Shown: positions 9,563 through 17,571, counted from the first letter of the stretch. The stretch is DNA of 64,000 bases from an uncultured Aquimarina sp. (GCA_947501475.1 CANMWA010000005.1:248001-312000), one strand, 5' to 3'. Notes: generated from the sequence alone by a model not told the origin. Program-made: numbers and translations.

Positions 9563-9575
9563 TTTTATATTTTTG
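9544..9575 (+). promoter_or_regulatory. Predicted sucC promoter (-33/-7)
   Basis: TTG at 9544-9546, 21 bases, then TATTTTTG at 9568-9575, which fits the Bacteroidota consensus TTG-N(17-23)-TAnnTTTG. The expected leader to the ATG at 9609 is about 28 bases. The -33 element lies in the loop and 3' arm of the preceding hairpin. Confidence 0.55.
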
Positions 9576-9608
9576 GAACTCCTATAAATAAGGTAAAAAA
9601 ATAATAGT

Positions 9609-10802
9609 ATGAACTTACATGAATATCAGGGTAAAGAGATATTAAATAGTTTTGGAGTGCGTATTCAACGCGGTATTGTAGCACAAAATGCACATGAGGC
9701 TGTCGCAGCGGCAAAACAACTTACTGCCGAAACCGGAACGGGATGGCATGTTATTAAAGCACAAGTTCACGCAGGTGGGCGAGGTAAAGGTGGAGGAGTA
9801 AAACTTGCTAAAAATCTTAAAGAAGTAGAAGAAATTGCAGGTCAGATCATTGGGATGAATTTAATTACACCTCAAACCTCTGCAGAAGGTAAAAAAGTAC
9901 ATCAGGTATTAGTTGCAGAAGATGTGTATTACCCTGGGGATAGTGAACCAGATGAGTTTTATGTGTCGGTATTACTTAATCGTACCTCTGGCCGCAATAT
10001 GATTATGTACTCTACCGAGGGAGGAATGGATATAGAAACAGTTGCAGAAGAAACTCCACATCTTATCTTTACTGAGGAGGTTGATCCATCAGTAGGATTG
10101 CTACCTTTTCAAGCGCGTCGTGTGGCATTTAATTTAGGACTTAGCGGAGGTGCATTTAAAGAAATGACCAAATTCGTAATGGCACTATATACAGCTTATG
10201 ATAAGTCTGATGCATCATTATTTGAAATAAATCCAGTGCTTAAGACTAGTGATGATAAGATCATGGCGGTAGATGCTAAAGTGACTATAGATGATAACGC
10301 ATTATATCGTCATAAGAATTATGTAGATATGCGTGATATTAGAGAAGAGAACCCTATAGAGGTTGAAGCAAATGAAGTAGGTCTTAATTACGTAGATCTT
10401 GATGGTAATGTAGGGTGTATGGTTAACGGTGCTGGTCTTGCAATGGCTACGATGGATTTGATTAAGCAAGCAGGAGGAGAGCCAGCTAACTTTCTTGATG
10501 TTGGAGGTACAGCAGATGCTAAACGTGTAGAAGAAGCTTTTAGAATTATCTTAAAAGATGATAATGTAAAGGCTATTTTGATTAATATTTTTGGAGGAAT
10601 TGTTCGTTGTGATCGCGTTGCACAAGGAGTTGTAGATGCTTATAAAAATATGGGAGATGCTATAAAAGTGCCTATTATTGTTCGTTTACAAGGAACCAAT
10701 GCTGATATAGCAAAAGAACTAATTGACAGTAGTGGATTGGATGTGCAAAGTGCAGTTCAGTTTCAAGAAGCTGCTGATAAAGTACAAGCAGTGTTGGCTT
10801 AA
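9609..10802 (+). CDS. sucC: Succinyl-CoA ligase (ADP-forming) beta subunit
   Basis: Beta subunit of the TCA-cycle enzyme that couples succinyl-CoA cleavage to nucleotide triphosphate formation. The 397-aa product has the full ATP-grasp domain (MNLHEYQGKEIL start; KAQVHAGGRGKGGGVKLAKN with the Gly-rich nucleotide loop; FEINPVLKT and DAKVTIDDNAL metal/nucleotide residues) and the C-terminal CoA-ligase domain (GGTADAKRVEEAF, NIFGGIVRCD). The alpha subunit gene sucD is not in this window, as is usual when the two are unlinked. Followed by a strong terminator, so it is probably transcribed alone. Confidence 0.97.
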   Translation: MNLHEYQGKEILNSFGVRIQRGIVAQNAHEAVAAAKQLTAETGTGWHVIKAQVHAGGRGKGGGVKLAKNLKEVEEIAGQIIGMNLITPQTSAEGKKVHQVLVAEDVYYPGDSEPDEFYVSVLLNRTSGRNMIMYSTEGGMDIETVAEETPHLIFTEEVDPSVGLLPFQARRVAFNLGLSGGAFKEMTKFVMALYTAYDKSDASLFEINPVLKTSDDKIMAVDAKVTIDDNALYRHKNYVDMRDIREENPIEVEANEVGLNYVDLDGNVGCMVNGAGLAMATMDLIKQAGGEPANFLDVGGTADAKRVEEAFRIILKDDNVKAILINIFGGIVRCDRVAQGVVDAYKNMGDAIKVPIIVRLQGTNADIAKELIDSSGLDVQSAVQFQEAADKVQAVLA

Positions 10803-10830
10803 TAACCTAAGAGTTAAAAAAAATGTATAT

Positions 10831-10859
10831 AAGCGACCTGTTTTTAGGTCGCTTTTTTT
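10831..10859 (+). terminator. Terminator after sucC
   Basis: Stem AAGCGACCT / AGGTCGCTT with loop GTTTTT, then a run of seven T. Classical intrinsic terminator. Confidence 0.88.
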
Positions 10860-10886
10860 ATACGTTAATATCATAGTATACCTATC

Positions 10887-11396
10887 ATGGATAAAGAAAT
10901 AAAAGAAATTGTTCGCAAATTAGAAATGACTCCACACCCTGAAGGAGGTTTTTATAAAGAAACTTATCGTAGTACTGGAGTTATTCCTAAAGTTGTTTTG
11001 GGAGAAGTTTTTTCTGGAGAACGTTATTATAGTACAGCTATCTATTTTCTTATAACTTCTGATAATTTTTCAGCATTTCACAAGATTAATCAAGATGAAA
11101 TATGGCATTATTATAAAGGATCTTCTTTGTATGTGCATGTAATTGATTTAAAAGGAAAATATTCTAAGTATACCGTAGGAGCTAATTTGGATCAAGATGA
11201 ATTACCACAATTGGTTGTTCCTGCGGGATGTTGGTTTGCTTCTAGCGTAAAGGATATAAATAGTTACTCTTTGGTTGGTTGTACAGTATCTCCAGGTTTT
11301 GATTATGATGATTTTGAGCTTGCAAATAGAGCAGCATTGATAAGTGAATTTCCAGAATGTGATGATATAATCATGCAGTATACTCGAGTAGATTAA
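10887..11396 (+). CDS. Cupin superfamily protein (DUF985)
   Basis: A 169-aa single-domain cupin of the DUF985 type: LEMTPHPEGGFYKETYRS at the N-terminus and the cupin strands ATAIYFLI-type (YYSTAIYFLITSDNFSAFHKIN, shown in parts) with HKINQDEIWHYYKG, where His and Glu/His are placed as in metal-binding cupins, and ELPQLVVPAGCWFAS. No signal peptide. Members of this family have been solved structurally but have no firm physiological role; sugar epimerase-like activity has been suggested for distant relatives. Single gene, terminator upstream. Confidence 0.85.
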   Translation: MDKEIKEIVRKLEMTPHPEGGFYKETYRSTGVIPKVVLGEVFSGERYYSTAIYFLITSDNFSAFHKINQDEIWHYYKGSSLYVHVIDLKGKYSKYTVGANLDQDELPQLVVPAGCWFASSVKDINSYSLVGCTVSPGFDYDDFELANRAALISEFPECDDIIMQYTRVD

Positions 11397-11512
11397 TAGT
11401 TGTAACTACTGATTGTTAGTTTGTTAATCTGTGTTAAATAATCGAATGTACTGTAACATTTTTTAATTGTTTATGGTCTTATAAGTATAAATCAATAAAA
11501 AACGAATAGATC

Positions 11513-11845
11513 ATGAAAAAATTAAGTGTATCGCTTTTAGCAATAGCTTTTGCTGTAAGTAGTGTGGCAAGTGCTAGTACAAGTCCAGTGAAAACTGAAA
11601 ATGTTTTAAATAAAGAAATTAAAACATTATTAAAAAAACCTTCTTTTAAAATCAAAAAAGAATTAACAGCCCAGGTAACATTTACCTTGAATGATAAACA
11701 AGAGATTGTGGTGTTGTCTGTTGATTCTGATAGCGAGGTTTTAGAAAGTTATATCAAGGACCGCTTAAATTATAGAAAAGTCAATGCGCAATCTGATTCT
11801 GAAGTGAAATTATTCAAAATACCAGTACGTTTGGTAGAGGAATAG
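11513..11845 (+). CDS. Small exported hypothetical protein
   Basis: A 110-aa protein with a clear signal peptide (MKKLSVSLLAIAFAVSSVASAS). The mature part (about 85 residues) has QVTFTLNDKQEIVVLSVDSDSE followed by VKLFKIPVRLVEE; the alternating strands and the final KIPVRLVEE resemble the small C-terminal domain of TonB-like periplasmic proteins, but the match is too weak for a name. It lies between two terminators, so it is a one-gene unit. Function unknown. Confidence 0.75.
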   Translation: MKKLSVSLLAIAFAVSSVASASTSPVKTENVLNKEIKTLLKKPSFKIKKELTAQVTFTLNDKQEIVVLSVDSDSEVLESYIKDRLNYRKVNAQSDSEVKLFKIPVRLVEE

Positions 11846-11870
11846 GTTATGTGATACTTTAAAAATAAAA

Positions 11871-11903
11871 AAATCTCGGGACTCATCAACCGAGATTTTT
11901 TTA
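11871..11903. terminator. Bidirectional terminator
   Basis: AAATCTCGG (11871-11879) and CCGAGATTT (11890-11898) form a 9-bp stem flanked by A-runs and T-runs on the two sides. It serves the small exported protein and the convergent methyltransferase, whose stop codon is the last three bases. Confidence 0.85.
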
Positions 11904-13505
11904 TTTGCCAAGAATATAGTTGATACTAACTGTTGCTAGCTCAGAATCTGGAAATTTTGAAAAGTATGTTGCATCACTTTGTAAGCCTACTTCTTTAATA
12001 ACCTTTAAAAACGAATCGATCTCAAGAATATATTGATCAGAAAACCCATGAGTGGCATCATATGCTGTAGCTGATGTTTTTCCTATATTTCTTGAAGTTA
12101 TGTCTGGTGGTATTGTGTGTAATTCAATTACAATTAGACCAAATTTTTCTATGTGTCTGGCCCATTTTGCGAAATGATCTTTTAAGTTACGCTCTACATC
12201 ATTATTGTTTAATCGTTTTCCTCTGTACGAAAATGCGCCAGTTGATATGCTTGGTGCGTCTAGTTTTGATACTGGGGTACTCCATATTCTATTATGGTCA
12301 AGAAAGGTTCTTACAGATAAAAGATCTTGAAGTTGTATATTGTAATTTTCATTAAGATCTTTAGCTAGAAGATCGGGATCACTAATATCTCCCCATACTA
12401 CTTTTGCCCAGATATCTGCTTGAATAAGATTGGCGCGCGTAACTTTTAGAGCAGCTTTGTTGTAATCGGCACCAACAAGGAACAATGGATGGTCATCCAA
12501 ATGTTTACCTCTCAATGTTTTAGATTCTATAACTTCAAAAAGATGAATTAAAAAGGCTCCGTTGCCACATCCCATGTCCAGGATGCCTTTGGGTTGCTCT
12601 TCTATAGGTTTGTTGAATAAGCTTATGATAATTTCATCAATTTTTTTGAAATACGTAGCATGCGCTCCTCCGCTTCCCCATACGTTCATTTCTCGATCAA
12701 CATGAGTTTCATTTCCGTCTTGGCTATTCCATAATATATTTGGATCTCCAAAAATCAAAGAATTGATCTGTCTAAACATCGGAATGTAAGAAACTGTAAC
12801 TCCGTAAGCTGATGCTCTTTTTGCAAAAAATAACCCTTTGTTAGTAAAGGTGTAATTATTATTTGATTTGTTAAACCATCCTAAGTAATATAAAAAAGTG
12901 AGAATGGTATCAAAACTTTTTGGAAACCGATGGTATTCGTCTGCACTAAATGAGGCTTCCATAAAATATTTATGAAACATACCTCCCATTCCTAGATGAA
13001 CCGTTGTTGGTCCTACTAGAATCCCTTCAATGTGTTTTAGTATTTGATTTTGTATATCAACTGTGGTTTTATCTTTAGTGGGTTCTAGATCAAATCTATT
13101 TTTGTGTTTTTTGAATAATTTCTCAAGTTTATGAAACGGTTCTAATTCAAACTTTCGTGGATGAAATTTTCCTGAATATTCTAATAATTCTACACTATCC
13201 TTAAACAAATAGAAATGCTTGAAAGCTACTTCAGAAGAATCATTGATACGTATAGATACGTCATCTTTATCAACGGTATAGTCGATCCAGCCTTGTGCAC
13301 TTAATACTCGCAATGCAACATTAAGGTATCCTTCATTTGCTTTGCTAGTATGAGCTATTTGTGAAACCGATGATTCTTTTTTTTCTATTAAATAATCGGT
13401 GATTTTGTTTTTGTATAATGAATATGCAATTGGGGCTACAGCTATGCCGTCAAGATGACAAAATAGCTCTCCACGATATAGTTGTTTTTCCTCCTTTGTT
13501 AGCAT
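11901..13505 (-). CDS. Class I SAM-dependent methyltransferase with duplicated N-terminal helical/winged region
   Basis: A 534-aa protein. The SAM-binding motif I is GILDMGCGNGAFLIHLF near residue 308, followed by acidic and GADYNKAALKV motifs of the Rossmann methyltransferase fold. In front of it are two segments that each look like a small winged-helix unit (about 10-85, SSVSQIAHTSKANEGYLNV; about 150-240, with YLGWFNKSNNNYTFTNKGLF). Winged-helix plus methyltransferase is typical of O-methyltransferases of natural-product pathways, and the enlarged N-terminus recalls polyketide-associated (AprA-type) methyltransferases, but no synthase genes are nearby. Substrate unknown. Transcribed alone toward the terminator. 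Confidence 0.75.
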   Translation of the reverse strand: MLTKEEKQLYRGELFCHLDGIAVAPIAYSLYKNKITDYLIEKKESSVSQIAHTSKANEGYLNVALRVLSAQGWIDYTVDKDDVSIRINDSSEVAFKHFYLFKDSVELLEYSGKFHPRKFELEPFHKLEKLFKKHKNRFDLEPTKDKTTVDIQNQILKHIEGILVGPTTVHLGMGGMFHKYFMEASFSADEYHRFPKSFDTILTFLYYLGWFNKSNNNYTFTNKGLFFAKRASAYGVTVSYIPMFRQINSLIFGDPNILWNSQDGNETHVDREMNVWGSGGAHATYFKKIDEIIISLFNKPIEEQPKGILDMGCGNGAFLIHLFEVIESKTLRGKHLDDHPLFLVGADYNKAALKVTRANLIQADIWAKVVWGDISDPDLLAKDLNENYNIQLQDLLSVRTFLDHNRIWSTPVSKLDAPSISTGAFSYRGKRLNNNDVERNLKDHFAKWARHIEKFGLIVIELHTIPPDITSRNIGKTSATAYDATHGFSDQYILEIDSFLKVIKEVGLQSDATYFSKFPDSELATVSINYILGK

Positions 13506-13573
13506 AGCACTTAATATAGTTTTACTTGATTAGTTACAACCAAATTAAGCATTTATTTTTTAAAAGCAGAACC

Positions 13574-13840
13574 TTATTTACTGTTCTTGGTTGGGGGTAA
13601 TTTTTCTTTTTTTTCGGGCATAGGTCCTCTAAGGTGAATAATCAACCCATTTAGAAAATTACGAAGAATCTGGTCACCACATTCCATATATTTTGGGTGA
13701 TTTTCATTTCTGAAAATAGCACCTAATTCACTTTTGGAGACTTTAAAATCTACTAAAGTACATATCTTTACTATATCATCGTCTCTAAGCTTGTGGGCTA
13801 CACGAAGCTTTTTAAAAATATCATTATTTGTTAAACCCAT
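13574..13840 (-). CDS. Single-repeat DUF1456 (YehS-like) protein
   Basis: An 88-aa protein consisting of one DUF1456 unit: LTNNDIFKKLRVAHKLRDDD and VSKSELGAIFRNENHPKYMECGD and ILRNFLNGLIIHLRG, then a Lys/Pro-rich tail. YehS of E. coli and relatives carry two such units (about 155 aa), so this is a half-length form; the frame is intact and ends in a normal tail, so it looks like a genuine short version, not a truncation. No function is established for the family. The -7 box directly abuts the start codon. Confidence 0.8.
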   Translation of the reverse strand: MGLTNNDIFKKLRVAHKLRDDDIVKICTLVDFKVSKSELGAIFRNENHPKYMECGDQILRNFLNGLIIHLRGPMPEKKEKLPPTKNSK

Positions 13841-13844
13841 ATTG

Positions 13845-13877
13845 CAAAGGTATGTTTTGTCTTGAGATTGTGGCCAA
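13845..13877 (-). promoter_or_regulatory. Promoter of the DUF1456 gene
   Basis: On the minus strand TTTGG (TTG at 13875-13877), 22 bases, then TACCTTTG (13845-13852): a good Bacteroidota -33/-7 pair. Only four bases separate the -7 box from the ATG at 13840, so the transcript is predicted to be leaderless. Confidence 0.6.
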
Positions 13878-13922
13878 ATATAATTTGAAATTTATTATTT
13901 TCGACAAAAAGTAATTGGTTTA

Positions 13923-14324
13923 ATGTATAGTAAAGAAGAAAAATTAAGTTTGCTTTCTGAAATGATTCAGTTTGCAAAAGCAGATAAAAAATTTAAAGAA
14001 CAAGAATATAATTTTATTCTGGCCGTAGCTTCTCAATTAGGTGTTTCTAAGCAAGAAGTAGGTGTGTTGATTGATAACGGTAGTGAGAAAAAAAACCTTC
14101 AGCCAGAGTCTCAGCGAATCTTACAATTTCATCGATTGGTGTTATTGATGAATATTGATCAGGAAACATCACCTCTTGAAGTTTATAATATAAAGGATAT
14201 GGGGATGAAAATGGGGTTGAGACCAGAAGCCATAGATACAGTTCTTAAGAAAATGCATGACTATCCAAATAAGGTGATTCCTCCAAAAGAATTAGTAGCT
14301 ATTTTTACAAAATTCTATAATTAA
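13923..14324 (+). CDS. TerB-like domain protein
   Basis: A 133-aa all-helical cytoplasmic protein. EKLSLLSEMIQFAKADKKFKEQEYNFILAVASQLG is reminiscent of the TerB fold: the D-x-x-F/I-x-x-x-E spacing (ADKKFKEQE) matches the acidic helix pair of TerB/tellurite-resistance-type domains. Similar flavobacterial proteins are sometimes mislabelled as excinuclease subunits. No other ter genes are present, so tellurite resistance should not be inferred. Divergent from the DUF1456 gene. Confidence 0.65.
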   Translation: MYSKEEKLSLLSEMIQFAKADKKFKEQEYNFILAVASQLGVSKQEVGVLIDNGSEKKNLQPESQRILQFHRLVLLMNIDQETSPLEVYNIKDMGMKMGLRPEAIDTVLKKMHDYPNKVIPPKELVAIFTKFYN

Positions 14325-14659
14325 TGACTTCTAGCTTCTAAAGCTGGAAGCGAATTAAATCTACATGATCGACTTCTTTAATTGATAATTACTTGTTAAA
14401 ATGAATTAATAAGTATTTGTTAATCAGGATTTTGTGGTTGAATAATAGCCTTTTTACATTTTACCGAGGATTGCTGTTTCTTGTCGAATTCAGATGCTTT
14501 AATTTTGACGATTTTGATTAATCAAAGTTCATGTTTTACGTTCTTTACAATATGAAACATAAGGTTTATATTATATGATTTGGAATACCATATGTTGATG
14601 TCAGATTATATTTTTAGTGTTAATAATTGCGATTTTGTTTAACCTTAAAACACGATAGT

Positions 14660-14758
14660 ATGAAATTTTTTTACGGAATTTTTTTTATTGATCTTAAAGC
14701 TTTAAAAAGCTTTGTTCAACATTTACCTTCTGCATCTAGTAATGCAATTCATAGGTAA
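14660..14758 (+). CDS. Possible 32-residue peptide
   Basis: ATG at 14660 opens a 32-codon frame with a hydrophobic start (MKFFYGIFFIDLK) and a C-terminus LPSASSNAIHR. It is followed by a 6-bp hairpin (AGCTCT/AGAGCT, 14768-14785) and a strong terminator-like stem at 14807-14872, so the stretch may be expressed either as a small peptide or as a non-coding RNA. No family is recognised. The chance of a random 32-codon frame in AT-rich DNA is not negligible. Confidence 0.25.
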   Translation: MKFFYGIFFIDLKALKSFVQHLPSASSNAIHR

Positions 14759-14806
14759 TTATTAAACAGCTCTTTAGGTAGAGCTACAGTAGGAATTTTG
14801 GTTAAG

Positions 14807-14872
14807 AAGACCTCGAAAGTAAATAATAGAACATGATTTGTGATAGTTTAATTTACTTTTTAGGTCTTTTTT
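14807..14872 (+). terminator. Long interrupted terminator-like stem
   Basis: AAGACCT (14807-14813) pairs with AGGTCTT (14862-14868), and the inner AAGTAAAT (14817-14824) pairs with ATTTACTT (14851-14858); the 26-base loop and small internal bubble separate them. A run of T follows the outer arm. No annotated gene lies directly upstream, which suggests that something between 14.53 and 14.8 kb is transcribed. Confidence 0.6.
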
Positions 14873-14895
14873 ATGTGGTTTTGTTATCTAATTTT

Positions 14896-14950
14896 TGACA
14901 AAATAGACAAAATGTCACTAAAAGAATAAGGAAAAACGCCATTATGTCAT
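14896..14950 (+). promoter_or_regulatory. TGACA/TGTCA repeat cluster upstream of hsp20
   Basis: TGACA at 14896-14900, the perfect palindrome GACAAAATGTC at 14906-14916 and ATGTCAT at 14944-14950 form a cluster 20-70 bases upstream of a sigma-54-type promoter. Such upstream inverted repeats are where enhancer-binding activators usually dock. The activator is unknown. Confidence 0.45.
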
Positions 14951-14961
14951 AAATATTACAA

Positions 14962-14976
14962 TGGAACTCAAATTGC
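14962..14976 (+). promoter_or_regulatory. Sigma-54 (RpoN) type promoter of hsp20
   Basis: TGGAACTCAAATTGC fits the -24/-12 consensus TGGCACG-N4-TTGC: GG and GC are separated by exactly ten bases, with a single change in the -24 box besides the G. The expected transcript start is near 14988, leaving a leader of about 39 bases before the hsp20 ATG at 15027. No TAnnTTTG box competes. Confidence 0.6.
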
Positions 14977-15026
14977 TATACACTCATTGAAGTTAAAATT
15001 TTGAATAATCTTTAAAATAAAATACA

Positions 15027-15464
15027 ATGAGTTTAATTAAAAGAACAGATCGATTACCTTTCCTTTTTGATGATTTATTTACTACCGATTGGCATGGGGG
15101 GACTATTAACACAAATAAAATAGGATTTAATACCCCTGCGGTAAATGTAAGAGAAACAGATAATGATTTTACTGTAGAATTTGCAGCACCAGGAATTACT
15201 AAAGAAGATTTTGACATAGAGTTAGATAATGATACACTTACAATTTCTTCTAAAATTAAACCTGAAAAAGAAATCAAAGAGAACGAAGGTAAATACACCA
15301 GAAAAGAATTTAACTACAGTTCATTTAAGCGATCTTTTAACTTACCTGAAACTGCAGACGTTACAGCTATAGGAGCTTCTTATAGCAATGGGGTGCTTTT
15401 AGTAACCATACCTAAAAAAGAAGAAGCAAAAGTACAGCCCAAACGATTGATAGAAATTTCATAA
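15027..15464 (+). CDS. Hsp20/alpha-crystallin small heat-shock protein
   Basis: A 145-aa ATP-independent chaperone that holds unfolding proteins. The alpha-crystallin domain runs from about residue 35 to 135 (PAVNVRETDNDFTVEFAAPG, FDIELDNDTLTISS, FKRSFNLPETADVTAIGASYSNGVL in part, GVLLVTIPK), and an IxI-like tail motif (RLIEIS) closes the protein. The N-terminal SLIKRTDRLPFLFDDLF segment is the variable oligomerisation arm. Preceded by a sigma-54-type promoter and followed by a terminator, so it is a single-gene unit under stress-type control. Confidence 0.95.
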   Translation: MSLIKRTDRLPFLFDDLFTTDWHGGTINTNKIGFNTPAVNVRETDNDFTVEFAAPGITKEDFDIELDNDTLTISSKIKPEKEIKENEGKYTRKEFNYSSFKRSFNLPETADVTAIGASYSNGVLLVTIPKKEEAKVQPKRLIEIS

Positions 15465-15495
15465 TTTGAGTTGGATTTTTAATTAGTTAATTTGT

Positions 15496-15525
15496 AAACA
15501 CCCTTTACTTAAGAAGGGTGTTTTT
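15496..15525 (+). terminator. Terminator after hsp20
   Basis: AAACACCCTT (15496-15505) pairs with AAGGGTGTTT (15514-15523), loop TACTTAAG, then a T-rich run. Located between convergent genes. Confidence 0.85.
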
Positions 15526-15546
15526 CTTTTTATTCTTGTAGGGTTT

Positions 15547-15951
15547 TTACATAGTTTCTAAAACAGAAACTAGCTGTGCTTCGTTAATAGGTTTGATAAG
15601 ATAATCAGAGATTTTTTCGTATTCTTTTGCTCTTCTTATGTCTTTTGGATTGTCTGAAGATGAAAGAATGTAAATTTTAATTTTCTTTTTTAAACTTGGA
15701 GCGATAACAATGTATTCATCCAAAAATTCCCAGCCATCCATAATTGGCATGTTGATATCCAATAAAATTAGGTCAGGTAATTCGCTCTTTGCTTCCGAAA
15801 AACATTTTAGGTATTCAATAGCTTCTTCACCATTAGAAAATACCAAAAGTTCAGTATGATAATTTTTGACATCCTTCACTAGTTTTTTGATAATAAACTG
15901 GTGAATGACATCATCATCTACAAGGCATAGTGTGTTTTGGTTTCCTATCAT
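15547..15951 (-). CDS. Single-domain response regulator
   Basis: A 134-aa stand-alone receiver domain. Acidic pocket Asp12-Asp13-Asp14 (LVDDDV), phosphoacceptor Asp65 in LILLDINMP, Ser in ILSSSD as the switch Thr/Ser, and Lys in YLIKP are all present. No output domain follows, as in Rcp1/CheY-like regulators that pass the signal by protein contact. Its ATG overlaps the stop of the upstream kinase gene by four bases (ATGA), so the two are translationally coupled and are almost certainly partners. Confidence 0.92.
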   Translation of the reverse strand: MIGNQNTLCLVDDDVIHQFIIKKLVKDVKNYHTELLVFSNGEEAIEYLKCFSEAKSELPDLILLDINMPIMDGWEFLDEYIVIAPSLKKKIKIYILSSSDNPKDIRRAKEYEKISDYLIKPINEAQLVSVLETM

Positions 15952-17429
15952 GATGCAATGTTAATTGTGAAAATGGTACCTTTTTCCGGTTCACTTTCAA
16001 TAGATATTTTTCCATTTAAAGCTTCTACTTGTGATTTTGTCATAAATAAACCAAAACCTTTTGCATCCGCATTGTTGTGGAATGTTTTTCTGAAACCAAA
16101 AATTTTATTTTTATGTCTTTTTAGGTCAATTCCACTACCATTATCTTTAAATATAAGTTGAACTGAATTTTCATTCTTTTTAGATTCAATATTAATGAGA
16201 GGCGGTCTCTTTTGAGATTTATACTTTATAGAATTAGATATTAGATTTAAAAAAATGCTGTGCATGTAAGTCTCTGAATATTCTATAGTGTCTATTTCAT
16301 TAAAATTAGTGTTAACTAGCGCATTGTTAGAGATTAATTCGCCACTTAGTTGCTTCAAGACGTTTTCACATATCTTTTCAAGAGAAATATGTTTGATTTT
16401 TAAGTTTGTGGATTGATTAACTTGTACTACGTTAATTAAATCCTCCATAGTATTGTTTAGGGTTTCTGCTGAGTTTTGAATTAAATCAGCATATTCCTGT
16501 TGTTCTTTTTCTAATTCGGTTTCTTTTAAAAAACGGGCCAATGTATAAATATTTGCAACAGGAGATCTTAGATTATGTGATGCTATATATGCGTAATCTT
16601 CTAGCTGTTTATTTTTAGCTTTCAGATCTTTTAGCATTAAATCTTGCTTGATTTCGTCTTCTCTTGTTGTAGTTTTATCTCGAGCAATAGCAAATAAATC
16701 CCCAGTTTCTTTTATAGAAATGGCATTCCATTCAAGCCAGATATGACCTCCATCACTTTTTATAAATCTGTTTTTAAATGAAACAGTTGACAATCCACGG
16801 CTAAGTTTTTCTATTTCGTTACTAGTGCTTTCAAGATCATCAGGATGAATAAAGCTATAGAAAGGTTTTGATTTTAGTGCCTTTATTTCGTATCCAAGTG
16901 CTTTTTCCCACTGTGGGTTCAAAATTTTAAAATAACCATCAGTATTTGCAATAACAATTAAGTCTTGGCTTAAGTTAAAAAGGTCTTCAAATTGTTTGTT
17001 TTTTTCTTGTAATGTTGAAACTAATGACTCAAGTCTGTCTTGTTGATTTCTCGAATCGGTAATGTCTCTTGCTATGGCAAAAATATCACCAGTAGCATCT
17101 ACTGCAGTCGTACTCCATTCTAACCAAATTACTTGCCCTTGCTTACCGATGTATCTATTTTCAAATTGACTAATACTGATTCCATCAATTTGTTGTCGGA
17201 TCATATTAGAAGTTATATTCTTGTCATCGGGATGGATAAATTCCATAAATGGAGTAGAAAGCAGGTGCTTCTCAGAATATCCGAGTTTTTTAGTCCATTG
17301 CGGGTTTATTTTCTTGAAATAACCATCTGAGTTGGCTATTACAATTAAATCTTGACTTAGATTAAATAAGACTTCATATTGTAAAATATTGCTATCCATA
17401 CCTAATGTGGGGTTTGTTTTATAGCGCAT
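15948..17429 (-). CDS. Double-PAS sensor histidine kinase
   Basis: A 493-aa soluble kinase. Two closely similar PAS/PAC units (about 10-135 and 140-270; both start LFNSLQDLIVIAN-like with NLSQDLIVIANSDGYF and NLSQDLIVIANTDGYF) precede a short coiled coil and a HisKA-type dimerisation helix with the phosphoacceptor His285 in ASHNLRSP, then the HATPase domain (N-box NLISNSIKYK, G1 DNGSGIDL, G2 KGFGLFMTK). No membrane segment, so the signal is cytoplasmic. The near-identity of the PAS openings shows a recent internal duplication. I use the ATG at 17429; a TTG at 17444 and an ATG at 17399 are alternatives. Confidence 0.9.
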   Translation of the reverse strand: MRYKTNPTLGMDSNILQYEVLFNLSQDLIVIANSDGYFKKINPQWTKKLGYSEKHLLSTPFMEFIHPDDKNITSNMIRQQIDGISISQFENRYIGKQGQVIWLEWSTTAVDATGDIFAIARDITDSRNQQDRLESLVSTLQEKNKQFEDLFNLSQDLIVIANTDGYFKILNPQWEKALGYEIKALKSKPFYSFIHPDDLESTSNEIEKLSRGLSTVSFKNRFIKSDGGHIWLEWNAISIKETGDLFAIARDKTTTREDEIKQDLMLKDLKAKNKQLEDYAYIASHNLRSPVANIYTLARFLKETELEKEQQEYADLIQNSAETLNNTMEDLINVVQVNQSTNLKIKHISLEKICENVLKQLSGELISNNALVNTNFNEIDTIEYSETYMHSIFLNLISNSIKYKSQKRPPLINIESKKNENSVQLIFKDNGSGIDLKRHKNKIFGFRKTFHNNADAKGFGLFMTKSQVEALNGKISIESEPEKGTIFTINIAS

Positions 17430-17571
17430 CAAAATAATAAACAAGTCACTTGATAACTTTGTTTTTTATATAGTGCTTCTAAAATGATAAATAGTTAATT
17501 AAGTGGGTATGGAATATTAGCTATTTTAATCAAAAAGTTAAACAATTTATAATTAAATCATAAATTCAAAG

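Larger units (their letters stand above)
14325..14890 (+). other. Gene-poor region with palindrome and possible small transcript
   Basis: Between the TerB-like gene and hsp20 about 700 bases lack an ordinary gene. It contains an imperfect hairpin right after the TerB stop (14330-14352, no T-run), a perfect 14-bp palindrome TTTGATTAATCAAA at 14513-14526, a 32-codon open frame at 14660-14758, a small hairpin at 14768-14785, and a large terminator-like stem at 14807-14872. The last three together look like one short transcription unit of unknown nature. Confidence 0.5.
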
